Source of the DNA: Gordonia crocea
Lineage (GTDB): Bacteria > Actinomycetota > Actinomycetes > Mycobacteriales > Mycobacteriaceae
Length of the DNA: 64,000 nucleotides
Direction of reading: 5' to 3'
Assembly (NCBI RefSeq): GCF_009932435.1
Contig: NZ_BJOU01000001.1
Span: 744,001-808,000 of the forward strand
The notes beneath the pieces are model-generated. The model saw only the letters and a list, made by a program, of their open reading frames with translations. It made no database searches and was not told where the DNA came from. This document shows, piece after piece, positions 1 to 7,781 of this stretch. Every line of letters starts with the position of its first letter. Positions within the stretch are counted from its first letter, which is position 1. The position numbers were made by a program, and so were the translations under genes.

Positions 1-2772
1 CAGGCCGACCACGATCAGGTAGATGCCGAGGTCGAAGAAGAGTGCGGTGACGATCTTGACCTCGCCCAGCAGGGGCAGGGTCACCTCGAACATCGCCGAG
101 GACAGGGCCGGCGCACCGAAGAACAGTGAGGCGGCCGCGGTGCCGCCGGAGATCGCCAGGCCGGTGCCCAGGATGGTGCCGGCTTCGATCGGCAGTGCCT
201 CGCCGAGTTCATAACGCCCACCGGCGAGGTATCGCAGGACCAGGGCCAGACCCATCGTCAGGCCGCCGGCGAAGCCGCCGCCCGGGGAGTTGTGCCCGGA
301 GTAGAAGAAGAAGACCGAGAGCACCACCATTGTCGGGAAGACCAGCCGCGTCGTGGCTTCGAGCACCAGGGAACGGTGCCGCGGGTCGCGCAGGTCGCTG
401 CCCAACAGCCAGGTCGTGCGGTCCGACGGCAGGGACTTGCCCCCGTTGTCGGCGTCGGCGACGCGCGGCGCCGCCCCGAACCGGCGGTTGCGGAAGACCA
501 TCGATGCAACACCGGTGGCCGCGACGATGAGGACCGAGATCTCGCCGAGGGTGTCCCAGGCGCGGATGTCGACGAGCAGCACGTTCACCGCGTTGGCGCC
601 GTGGCCCACCCGGTAGGCGATATCGGGGATGATCTCGTGCAGTGGGGTGGCACTGCGCGCGGCGGCGGCGAAGACCGCCAGGACCGAGACCGTGACGCCG
701 ACCGCGACCGCGATCACCGCGCGGACGATGCGGGTGGCACCCTGCGGGCGTTCGGGGCTCTCGGCGGGCAGCTTGCGCAGCACCAGCACGAAGATGACCA
801 GGGTCAGCGTCTCGACGAGCGCCTGGGTGAGCGCGAGGTCGGGGGCGCCGTAGCGGGCGAAGAGGAAGACGCAGCCGTAACCGTTGAGGCCGATCGCCAG
901 GACGGCGGCCAGACGGTTGCGGAGGATGACGACGCCCAGGGCCGCGGCGAGCATGAGGAGCGCGACGACGGCCTGGGGGCCGGAGTCGAAGCCGGCGGGG
1001 TCGATCACGGAGCGGGCGCCGGCAAACAGCGCGACGGTGGGCAGTACGACCATCGTCGCCAGGATCACGCCCTGGGTGACCGGCAGCGAACCGCGCTGGG
1101 TGGTGCGCGTGAGCGCGAGGGAGGCGGCGTCGACGGCGCGCAGGGTGGCGTCGTAGATCCGGTCCGCGTTGATCAGTGCGGGTCGGACGAACAGGTGGTC
1201 GCGCAGGGCGCGGACGATGAGGAAGGCGCCGACGCCGCCGACCATCGCGATGACCGAGAACAGCAGCGGCAGGCCGAACCCGTGCCACAGTCCCAGGTGT
1301 TCCAGCGGCTCGCCCCACGAGGGGAGCGTGTCGGCGTAGGGCTCGAAGAGCGTGCCCAGCCAGCCCGCCGAAAAGGCGCTGACGATTCCCGCGACGGCGA
1401 GGACCGCGGGGGGCGCCAGGAACATCGCGGAGGGCTGCAGCGCACGGCTCACCGCGAGGCTCGGATTGGGGCGCAGCTTGCGTCCGAAGGCCCCCCACAG
1501 GAACCGGGTGGAGTAGGCCATCGTGATGACGGCGCCGGTCAGCAAGACCAGGTCGATGCCGCGGGCCTGCCAATCGGGAAGTGCGCCCGAGGTCCAGATG
1601 GTGCCGAAGGCGGCCTCTTTGGCGACGAAGCCGAAGGTGAACGGCAGCCCGGCCATGCTCGCCGCGGCGGCGCCCGCGATGAGTGCCAGCGCCGGCATCC
1701 GTTGGCCCAGGCGCGCGAGTTTGCGCAGATCTCGGGTACCGGTCGAGTGGTCGATGATGCCGACGACCATGAACAGTGCCGCCTTGAACATCGCGTGGGC
1801 GACGAGCATGGTGATGCCGGCGAGCGCGACGTTGGCATCGCCGAAGCCGAGCAACACCATGAGGAAGCCGAGCTGTGAGACGGTGCCGAAAGCGAGGATG
1901 AGTTTCAGGTCGAGCTCGCGCAGCGAGCGCCAGCCGCCGACGAGCATGGTCAGCGCGCCCAGCCCGAGCACCATCACCTGCCAGACCGGCAGCGTCGCAA
2001 AGCCGGGGGCCAGGCGGGCCACCAGGTAGACGCCGGCCTTCACCATGGCGGCCGCGTGCAGGTAGGCGCTGACCGGGGTCGGTGCCGCCATCGCGCCGGG
2101 GAGCCAGAAGTGCAGCGGGACGATCGCCGACTTGGACAGCGCGCCGATGAGGATCGCGCCGATGGCGATGTCGACGTAGACCGACGCGGCCGGCGGGTGC
2201 GCGATGAGGTCGGAGAGCAGGTAGCTGCCGGTCGTCGACCCCAGCGCGATGATCCCGCCGAGCATCGCCAGGCCACCCAGGGTGGTGACGAGCAGGGCCT
2301 GCGTCGCCGCTCGTCGCGAACTCGCGCGGACGCCGTAGAACCCGACGAGCAGGAACGACAGGACGGTGGTGGCCTCCCAGAACACATAGAGGACCAGCAT
2401 GTTGTCGGAGACGACCAGCCCGAACATGGCGGCCGCGAAGGCCAGCATCTCGCCGCCGAAGACGGCGACCCGCGGGCGCATCGCGTCGAAGTAGTTGGCG
2501 CAGTAGCAGAGGACGAGGGTGCCGATGCCGAGGATGAGAACCGACATCACCGCGGCCAGCGTGTCCATCCGCATGACCAGGGTCATGTGCAGGCGGGGGA
2601 CCCACTCGACGGTCTCGATCCGCGGCCCGTTCGAGGGCCAGTGGGTGAGCACCCAGGCGAGTGCCCCGGCCGGTGCCGCGGCGATGACGTAGAAGCCTTT
2701 GGGACCCAGTCGCCACATGACCACCGGCGCGACGAGCGCGGCGATCGCCAGTGCGGCGAGGGTAGCTATCAC
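1..2772 (-). CDS. mrpA: Na+/H+ antiporter subunit A (MrpA/MnhA), 3' end outside window
   Basis: Reading the minus strand from a GTG at 2772 gives an open frame with no stop to the window edge (about 924 residues visible). The start is supported by GGGAG five bases upstream. The protein is very hydrophobic. It has the proton-channel-type segment LVLYVFWE near residue 125, which contains the glutamate conserved in MrpA and NuoL. The last visible residues, TALFFDLGIYLIVVGL, match the MrpB-like domain fused to the C-terminus of MrpA proteins. MrpA is the largest subunit of the multi-subunit Mrp cation/proton antiporter in the cytoplasmic membrane, which serves pH and sodium homeostasis. Subunits C-G would be expected just beyond the left edge. 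The Arg-rich open frame at 209-2806 on the same strand is a shadow of this gene. Confidence 0.9.
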   Translation of the reverse strand, partial: MIATLAALAIAALVAPVVMWRLGPKGFYVIAAAPAGALAWVLTHWPSNGPRIETVEWVPRLHMTLVMRMDTLAAVMSVLILGIGTLVLCYCANYFDAMRPRVAVFGGEMLAFAAAMFGLVVSDNMLVLYVFWEATTVLSFLLVGFYGVRASSRRAATQALLVTTLGGLAMLGGIIALGSTTGSYLLSDLIAHPPAASVYVDIAIGAILIGALSKSAIVPLHFWLPGAMAAPTPVSAYLHAAAMVKAGVYLVARLAPGFATLPVWQVMVLGLGALTMLVGGWRSLRELDLKLILAFGTVSQLGFLMVLLGFGDANVALAGITMLVAHAMFKAALFMVVGIIDHSTGTRDLRKLARLGQRMPALALIAGAAAASMAGLPFTFGFVAKEAAFGTIWTSGALPDWQARGIDLVLLTGAVITMAYSTRFLWGAFGRKLRPNPSLAVSRALQPSAMFLAPPAVLAVAGIVSAFSAGWLGTLFEPYADTLPSWGEPLEHLGLWHGFGLPLLFSVIAMVGGVGAFLIVRALRDHLFVRPALINADRIYDATLRAVDAASLALTRTTQRGSLPVTQGVILATMVVLPTVALFAGARSVIDPAGFDSGPQAVVALLMLAAALGVVILRNRLAAVLAIGLNGYGCVFLFARYGAPDLALTQALVETLTLVIFVLVLRKLPAESPERPQGATRIVRAVIAVAVGVTVSVLAVFAAAARSATPLHEIIPDIAYRVGHGANAVNVLLVDIRAWDTLGEISVLIVAATGVASMVFRNRRFGAAPRVADADNGGKSLPSDRTTWLLGSDLRDPRHRSLVLEATTRLVFPTMVVLSVFFFYSGHNSPGGGFAGGLTMGLALVLRYLAGGRYELGEALPIEAGTILGTGLAISGGTAAASLFFGAPALSSAMFEVTLPLLGEVKIVTALFFDLGIYLIVVGL

Positions 2773-2859
2773 GGGCGCTCCCGGCGAGATCGGTTGTTTC
2801 GGTCATCGGCGGGGTGTCACTTCGGAGTCACCCGCGGTTCTTACCCTACCGTTGCAGGT

Positions 2860-3303
2860 ATGACGCGTTTTCCTTCAGGGTTGGCCCGGCTCGGCGCGCT
2901 CGCGCTGTTCGTCGCCGTGATCGCGGCGCTCACCGGATTCCTGGGGGCGTGTGGCGACTCCGGCCAGGCCGGGCTGACCGGGGATGTGTCGTTGCCGTCG
3001 GACTTCCCGACCGGGGAGGTCCCCCTGTTGGACGGGCGGTTGATCCAGGCCACCGGGACCAAGCCGGACGGATGGTCGCTGACCATTCAGGGAACGGCGA
3101 CCGGGACGAACGTGCTCGACGCCGCGGTGGAGAAGTTGACGAAGTCCGGCTTCACCGAGTCCAGCCGCACCGAGGCGGGCGGCACGCGCACGGTGATCCT
3201 GTCGTCGAAAAAGGGGCGGGACACGTACTGGGTCACCGTCGGCTCCTCGCCGCGCGCCGCGGGTGGGCCGAACTCGGTGTTCTACCAGGTCACCCTGAGC
3301 TGA
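2860..3303 (+). CDS. small secreted lipoprotein, function unknown
   Basis: 147 residues from ATG 2860. The first 30 residues form a signal peptide ending in the lipobox LGAC, with Cys31 as the predicted lipidated residue, so the mature protein should sit on the outer face of the membrane. The remainder is a compact domain of about 115 residues with the pattern FPxxxVPLLDGR followed by a segment resembling a ferredoxin-like alpha/beta fold. The lipoprotein at 55202-55693 has the same layout (FPAAVPVVGGR at the equivalent place), so the two are probably distant paralogues. The gene diverges from mrpA across an 87-bp spacer. An upstream in-frame extension antisense to mrpA is spurious because the signal peptide begins at 2860. 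I do not know the function. Confidence 0.75.
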   Translation: MTRFPSGLARLGALALFVAVIAALTGFLGACGDSGQAGLTGDVSLPSDFPTGEVPLLDGRLIQATGTKPDGWSLTIQGTATGTNVLDAAVEKLTKSGFTESSRTEAGGTRTVILSSKKGRDTYWVTVGSSPRAAGGPNSVFYQVTLS

Positions 3304-3316
3304 CGGCGCGGCTGCG

Positions 3317-3577
3317 TCAGGCCAGCGCGAGGAACAGGCGCTCGAGTTTCTCCTGGTCGACGTTGTCGGGTCCCTCGGTTCGCAGGCAGTGTTGCAGACC
3401 GGTGGCGACCAGCGCGTAGCCGGAGCGGGAGATCGCCTTGTCGACCGCGGCGAGTTGGGTGAGCGCGTCTTCGCATTCGGCGCCCTCCTCGAGCATGCGG
3501 ATGACCGAGGCGAGGTGGCCGTTGGCCCGGCGCAGGCGGGTCAGGATCGGCTTGAGGTCGTCGGCGGGCAGTTGCAT
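3317..3577 (-). CDS. CsoR/CstR-family (DUF156) metal- or sulfur-sensing repressor
   Basis: 86 residues, the usual length of the all-helical CsoR/RcnR/CstR family. The first helix carries LRRANGHLASVIRMLEEG, close to the family signature. Sensing positions are Cys35 and Cys64, but the residue four before Cys64, where CsoR has its copper-ligand histidine, is Gly60 (ATGLQHC). The set is therefore Cys-Gly-Cys, not Cys-His-Cys. That argues against a classical Cu(I) sensor and is closer to CstR-type sulfide/persulfide sensors, although His63 lies next to Cys64 and could contribute. The start codon overlaps the stop of the DUF302 gene by one base (TGATG), so the two are translationally coupled. It is expected to repress its own operon through the operator at 3991-4010. 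Confidence 0.8.
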   Translation of the reverse strand: MQLPADDLKPILTRLRRANGHLASVIRMLEEGAECEDALTQLAAVDKAISRSGYALVATGLQHCLRTEGPDNVDQEKLERLFLALA

Positions 3578-3981
3578 CAGGCCACCGCCCCGGCGGTCAG
3601 CGCGTCGAGCATGTCGGTGAGGCGGGTGCGGGCCTGCGCGGCGATCGGGCCGAGTTCGGCGGTGCCGGTGAAGGTTTCCATGGCTCCGGGGTCGAGGATC
3701 TCGATGCGGCTGGCGTTGTCGCCGTCGGCGGAGACCACGACGTTGCAGGGCATGATCGCGGCGACCCGCGGATCGGCCTGCAGGGCGGCGTGGGCGAAGG
3801 CCGGCTGGCAGGCGCCGAGGATGATCTTCGGCTCGACGTCGACGTCGAGCTTCTTCTTGAGGGTGGCCTTGATGTCGATCTCGGTGAGGATTCCGAAACC
3901 GGCATCGGCGAGGCCGGTGCGGGTCCGGGCGACCGCCTCGTCGTAAGGGAGTGGTAGGTCGGCGGTAATGGTGAAGGTCAT
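3577..3981 (-). CDS. DUF302 domain protein
   Basis: 134 residues with no signal peptide. The segment near residues 25-75 (TGLADAGFGILTEIDIKATLKKK, then LGACQPAFAHAAL and MPCNVVV) matches the DUF302 family, small cytoplasmic proteins often found beside CsoR/CstR regulators and sulfur or copper detoxification genes. Two cysteines are present, in LGACQP and MPCNVV. It is the first gene of a two-gene operon with the CsoR-like repressor. The operator palindrome lies only 10 bases upstream of its ATG. The biochemical role of DUF302 is not established. The co-transcribed sensor suggests a part in a reactive-sulfur or metal response. Confidence 0.75.
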   Translation of the reverse strand: MTFTITADLPLPYDEAVARTRTGLADAGFGILTEIDIKATLKKKLDVDVEPKIILGACQPAFAHAALQADPRVAAIMPCNVVVSADGDNASRIEILDPGAMETFTGTAELGPIAAQARTRLTDMLDALTAGAVA

Positions 3982-3990
3982 GCCCCCAGG

Positions 3991-4010
3991 ATAACCCCCC
4001 AGGGGGTTAT
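3991..4010. promoter_or_regulatory. CsoR/CstR-type operator
   Basis: The 20 bases ATAACCCCCCAGGGGGTTAT form a near-perfect palindrome of AT-flanked G/C tracts, the classical type of site bound by CsoR-family repressors. It sits 10 bases before the start codon of the DUF302-repressor operon and also covers the stop codon of pssA (4007-4009), which is transcribed in the same direction towards this operon. Confidence 0.8.
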
Positions 4011-4939
4011 TTGCCAGGGTGCTGTTTCGCGGAGGCCGGCCGCCGCAGGCCGAGCCGTGCCTGGGATTTACGGAGGATGGGGCGGCGCGTGCTGGTCATC
4101 CGGCGGTGCGCGCGGCGCTCGGCGGGGAGGGAATCCCAGTGCTCGGGCCGGGCTGCCACCCACCGGTTGGCCCACCAGGCGAACGGGATGTGCGCCAGGT
4201 AGGCGACGATGATGATCATCATCAGGGTGTACGGGTAGGTGACCAGCAGCGCCGCGGCGGCGGCGACGATGACCAGGGCGGGTGCCAAGGCGGCCCGCGA
4301 GATCTTGGTGGTCGCCTTCAGCGACGAGGTCGGGATGCGGCTGATCGCCAAGAAGGCGACCAACAGGGTCCACGCCCCGACGGCCGGGAAGGAGCTCCAC
4401 CACCCGTCGCCGAGCCACTGGTGCAGGCCGAGCGGCCCCAGTGCGATCAGTGCGGCGGCGGGCGCCGGCACGCCGACGAAGAAGTCACGGGCGTAGCCGG
4501 GGGTGTCCTCGTCGTCGGAGAGGGTGTTGAACCGGGCCAGCCGCAGGATCAGCGCGCAGCAATAGACCAGGGCGATGGCCCAGCCGAGGTCGTGTCCGCG
4601 CATCAGCGTGGTCGATAGGATCAGGGCGGGCACGACGCCGAAGTTGATCGCGTCGGCCAGCGAGTCGAGTTCGGCGCCGATCTTCGACGTCGCATTCATC
4701 ATCCGGGCGACTCGGCCGTCGATGCCGTCGAGCAGTGCTGCGCCGACCACGAGGACCAGGGCGAGGTCGATCTTGTCGCTGGCGGCCAGCCGCACGGCGG
4801 TGAGTCCGGCGCAGACGGCGAGGATGGTCAGTGCCGAGGGGACGAGCAGCCGGGCCGACCCGGCCCGTTTGGGGGTGACGCGCTCGGCGGCACGGCGGGC
4901 GCGCCGCGTCGGGCGTCGGACCCCGGCGACGCGGATCAC
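4007..4939 (-). CDS. pssA: CDP-diacylglycerol--serine O-phosphatidyltransferase
   Basis: 310 residues from a GTG at 4939 that overlaps the psd stop as GTGA. The CDP-alcohol phosphatidyltransferase signature D-G-x-x-A-R-x8-G-x3-D-x3-D is present as GIDGRVARMMNATSKIGAELDSLAD near residues 70-95. The protein has several membrane segments. It makes phosphatidylserine from CDP-diacylglycerol and serine in the inner membrane, supplying the decarboxylase encoded immediately upstream. The C-terminal 50 residues are basic and variable. The longer open frame reaching 5494 is rejected because it would overlap psd out of frame. The stop codon lies inside the CsoR-type operator of the next operon. Confidence 0.9.
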   Translation of the reverse strand: MIRVAGVRRPTRRARRAAERVTPKRAGSARLLVPSALTILAVCAGLTAVRLAASDKIDLALVLVVGAALLDGIDGRVARMMNATSKIGAELDSLADAINFGVVPALILSTTLMRGHDLGWAIALVYCCALILRLARFNTLSDDEDTPGYARDFFVGVPAPAAALIALGPLGLHQWLGDGWWSSFPAVGAWTLLVAFLAISRIPTSSLKATTKISRAALAPALVIVAAAAALLVTYPYTLMMIIIVAYLAHIPFAWWANRWVAARPEHWDSLPAERRAHRRMTSTRRPILRKSQARLGLRRPASAKQHPGK

Positions 4940-5649
4940 GGCAGGACCGCTAGCGGCGTCTCGGCGCCGACGGTGCGTTGCCCGACGAGGACGGTCGGTT
5001 CGGTGCCGGCCGGCAGGTACACGTCGACGCGGGATCCGAAACGGATCAGGCCGTAGGTGTCGCCGATGGTCAGGTGGGCGCCGACAGTGGCGTCGTTGAC
5101 GATCCGGCGTGCGATCAACCCGGCGATCTGCACCACGCCGACGTCGGCACCGGAGGTGGTGCGGATCGTCATCGAGGTCCGTTCGTTCTGGGTGCTCGCC
5201 TCGGGCAGATCGGCGGAGAGGAAGGCCCCCGGCGTGTGCTGCAGGGCGGTGACCGTCCCGGAGACCGGCACGCGCTGCACGTGGACGTCGAAGACCGACA
5301 GGAAGGTCGACACCCGCGGCAGCGGGTCGGTGCCGAGTCCCAGTTCGGGTGGTGGCACCGCGGTGTCGACGAGGGCGACCTCGCCGTCGGCGGCGGCGAC
5401 CACCGTGCCCGCCGCCGTGGGCGGCACGCGACCGGGGTGGCGGAAGAAGGCGGCGCACGCCGCCGACAGTGCCCAGGCGGGTCGCGAGATCCACTTGCGG
5501 CGGCGCGCCAAGACGGCGACCGCGGCGGGTGCGGCGACGAACGGGATCCCGGCCGGGTGCAGCGGCGGAATGGTCTGCTTGGCCAGGGATTGCAGGTGGG
5601 CCAGGCCCGACTCGGCCGGGGCGTCGGGGTTCTGGGGTCGTCGGGCCAC
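4936..5649 (-). CDS. psd: phosphatidylserine decarboxylase
   Basis: 237 residues from GTG 5649 (VARRPQ), a short-type Psd. The self-cleavage motif appears as RFGSRVD near the C-terminus, where the serine becomes the pyruvoyl group. The preceding segment FLSVFDVHVQRVPVSG contains the conserved active-site histidine region. It converts phosphatidylserine to phosphatidylethanolamine at the membrane. It lies two bases after the SRPBCC gene and overlaps pssA by four bases, so the three genes form one operon. The frame can be extended upstream to 5931, but that part reads through the SRPBCC gene in another frame and is not supported. Confidence 0.9.
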   Translation of the reverse strand: MARRPQNPDAPAESGLAHLQSLAKQTIPPLHPAGIPFVAAPAAVAVLARRRKWISRPAWALSAACAAFFRHPGRVPPTAAGTVVAAADGEVALVDTAVPPPELGLGTDPLPRVSTFLSVFDVHVQRVPVSGTVTALQHTPGAFLSADLPEASTQNERTSMTIRTTSGADVGVVQIAGLIARRIVNDATVGAHLTIGDTYGLIRFGSRVDVYLPAGTEPTVLVGQRTVGAETPLAVLP

Positions 5650-5651
5650 GG

Positions 5652-6122
5652 TTACGACGCCGCTTCGGCAGCCTGCTTGATCCGCTTCAATGATTCGGCC
5701 ATGCCCTCGCGCAGCTCGACCTCGAAGTCCTCGCGCCCGCCGAGGAGCCACTTGGTGAGGGTCGCCGAGACCGCGGTGACCTGCCCGCCGGGGGCCTCGC
5801 GCCGCTCGGTGAGTTGCACGCCGTCGCCGTCGGGGGTGATCTCGTAGGACCACACGGTGTGGTTCTCGGTCACCCGCCACGCAATGGCCCGGTCCTTGTC
5901 GAAGCGCACGACCTTGGCGGTCGTGGGCCACGCGAGGGCGCCCTTGCGGTTGAGGTTGATGGTCCGCGTTCCCACGCCCACCTCATCGCCGCGGATGAAC
6001 ATCTTCACGCACTGCGGGCTCCACTCGCCCATGCGGCGCAGGTCGGACACCACCGACCACACGGTCTGGGGGGTGGCGTCGATTTTCACCGACGCCTCGA
6101 TTAGCTGGGTGGCTTCAGGCAT
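5652..6122 (-). CDS. SRPBCC (START-like, polyketide cyclase-type) protein
   Basis: 156 residues. The start has the usual pattern of this family, beta strand then ATPQTVWSVVSDLRRMGEWSP near residues 16-36, and the body alternates strands with a long C-terminal helix (EGMAESLKRIKQAAEAAS). These small cytoplasmic proteins form a deep hydrophobic pocket and bind lipids or other hydrophobic ligands. The gene is the first of an operon with psd and pssA (two-base gap), which suggests a lipid-related role. That is inferred from context only. Confidence 0.75.
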   Translation of the reverse strand: MPEATQLIEASVKIDATPQTVWSVVSDLRRMGEWSPQCVKMFIRGDEVGVGTRTINLNRKGALAWPTTAKVVRFDKDRAIAWRVTENHTVWSYEITPDGDGVQLTERREAPGGQVTAVSATLTKWLLGGREDFEVELREGMAESLKRIKQAAEAAS

Positions 6123-6195
6123 CTGTCGCTTCCTTGGTCGCCGTCGAGCGCATCGGTCGACGGGTATCGGTTGCGGGTCAGCCTACTGCGGGTGC

Positions 6196-6621
6196 CTAGA
6201 GCACCGCACCCATGGATACCCCGAGAACGACGAACACGATGATGTTGATCCAGACCACCGCCGGGTTGCCGGTCAGCAGCAGTTCGCCGAGCCGTCCCGG
6301 CGTCAACCAGTCGATCAGCACGAACGAGAAACTCATCAGCGCGATCGCCACGAGGGAGTAGGCGGCGGCGAACAGTAGGCCCTGCCAGAGGTGCTCCGTC
6401 ATCATCCCGGCCCGTGCGCCCGCCGCGTAAACGACGCCCACCGAGATCAGGAAGCCGGCGGTCAACAGAACGGAGTTCTGGTGGTTCTCGCGCCAGAGCA
6501 GGTCGCGCAGCCGGCCCGGCGTCACGAGGTCGACGGCCAGGTAGGCGACCACGAGCACGGCGAGGCCGACCAGGCCGTAAGCCGCGAGATTGGCGAGGTT
6601 GTCGAGAAACAGGGTCTTCAT
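6196..6621 (-). CDS. DUF350 membrane protein, internally duplicated
   Basis: 141 residues with about four membrane helices arranged as two similar halves. Each half contains an aspartate at the end of a helix followed by a TPGRL motif (DLVTPGRLRDLLW near residue 31 and DWLTPGRLGELLL near residue 103). This is the layout of DUF350 proteins, whose function is unresolved. It lies between the phospholipid operon and the acyl-CoA dehydrogenases, four bases upstream of nothing in the same frame, and may be a single-gene unit. Confidence 0.75.
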   Translation of the reverse strand: MKTLFLDNLANLAAYGLVGLAVLVVAYLAVDLVTPGRLRDLLWRENHQNSVLLTAGFLISVGVVYAAGARAGMMTEHLWQGLLFAAAYSLVAIALMSFSFVLIDWLTPGRLGELLLTGNPAVVWINIIVFVVLGVSMGAVL

Positions 6622-6625
6622 GCGC

Positions 6626-7753
6626 TCACCCTATCGAGACGGTGTCCCAGTCGTTGATCGACTCGGCCAGGTTGGTCAGGTGGGATTCGGCGTCGCCGAG
6701 GGTGTGGGAGATCGCGGTCAGCCGGCTGACGTAGTGGCCGACCGGATACTCGGCGGTCATGCCGATTCCGCCGTGCATCTGGATTGCCTCCTGGCCGATC
6801 TGGCGGCCCGAGCGGCAGATCTGGAGCTTGGCCCGCGACGCGACGATCTCGTCGGCGCCGCCCTCGGCGAGGATCCCGGTCGCATAGGCGCTCATGCTCT
6901 GCGCCAGTTCGAGCAGCACGTACATGTCGGCGGCCCGGTGCGTGAGGGCCTCGAAGGTCGACAGCGTGACGCCGAACTGCTTGCGGGTCTTGAGGTATTC
7001 GACGGTCAGGGTCAAGGCCTTCTCCATGGCGCCGACGGCCTCGGCGCACAGGGCGGTCTGGGCCAAGACGTCGGCGCGCGTGACCGCGGCGGCCGCATCG
7101 CCCCCGCCCAGCCGGGCCGCGGGTGCGGAGGCGAAGGCGACCTGTGCGCCGCGTCGCCGGTCGTGGGTGCGGAACGGGGTGCGGGTGACGCCGTCGGCGT
7201 CGGCGTCGACCACGTAGAGCCCGAGGTTGCCGCCGTCGTCGCGCGCCGACACGACGAATCGGTCGGCGCTGTCTCCGGCGAGGACCGTTGTCTTGGTGCC
7301 GGTCAGCGTCACCGCGTCGCCCGAGCCCGACGCGGTGGTCGCGACCGCGGCCGCCGGCCACCGGTCACCCTCCTCGGTGTGGGCGTAGGCCATCAGCAGG
7401 TCGCCGGAGGCCAGGCCGCCGAGGAGCTCTTCGCGCAGGGTGCCTTCCGCCGTGTCGGAGATGAGCGACGCCGGGATCACCACGGCGTTCAGGTACGGCT
7501 CGGGGGCGAGGCTGCGGCCGAATTCGCCGAGGACCGCGCCGAGCTCGACCGGGCCGGCGCCCATCCCGCCGTCGGCTTCGGCGATCGTCAGGCCGAGGAT
7601 GCCGATGTCGGCCAGCGATCTCCAGACTTTGGGGTCCCAACCCCGCTCGGTGTCGGTCACCGCCCGCAGGGTCTCGATGTCGTAGGTCTTGGACAGGACG
7701 TCGCGCACGGTGTCGCGGAGCATGACCTGTTCGTCGTTGAGTTCGAAGTCCAT
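6626..7753 (-). CDS. acyl-CoA dehydrogenase
   Basis: 375 residues, the usual length of the family. The N-terminal helical domain starts MDFELNDEQVMLRDTVRDVL. The C-terminal domain has KTRKQFGVTLSTFEALTHRAADM and QMHGGIGMTAEYPVG, both typical of FAD-containing acyl-CoA dehydrogenases, which introduce a 2,3-double bond into acyl-CoA thioesters. It lies 28 bases downstream of a second acyl-CoA dehydrogenase gene. Such neighbouring pairs in Mycobacteriales often form mixed tetramers acting on sterol side chains or branched acyl chains. That arrangement is an inference. The natural substrate cannot be told from sequence. Confidence 0.9.
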   Translation of the reverse strand: MDFELNDEQVMLRDTVRDVLSKTYDIETLRAVTDTERGWDPKVWRSLADIGILGLTIAEADGGMGAGPVELGAVLGEFGRSLAPEPYLNAVVIPASLISDTAEGTLREELLGGLASGDLLMAYAHTEEGDRWPAAAVATTASGSGDAVTLTGTKTTVLAGDSADRFVVSARDDGGNLGLYVVDADADGVTRTPFRTHDRRRGAQVAFASAPAARLGGGDAAAAVTRADVLAQTALCAEAVGAMEKALTLTVEYLKTRKQFGVTLSTFEALTHRAADMYVLLELAQSMSAYATGILAEGGADEIVASRAKLQICRSGRQIGQEAIQMHGGIGMTAEYPVGHYVSRLTAISHTLGDAESHLTNLAESINDWDTVSIG

Positions 7754-7781
7754 GTGTGGGTCTCCTTGTAGCGGCCGGGGG

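Noticed and set aside
209..2806. 865-residue open frame on the minus strand
   Set aside because: It is an Arg/Pro/His-rich shadow one frame away from mrpA. It has no domain pattern, and the correct frame gives membrane helices with the MrpA motifs.
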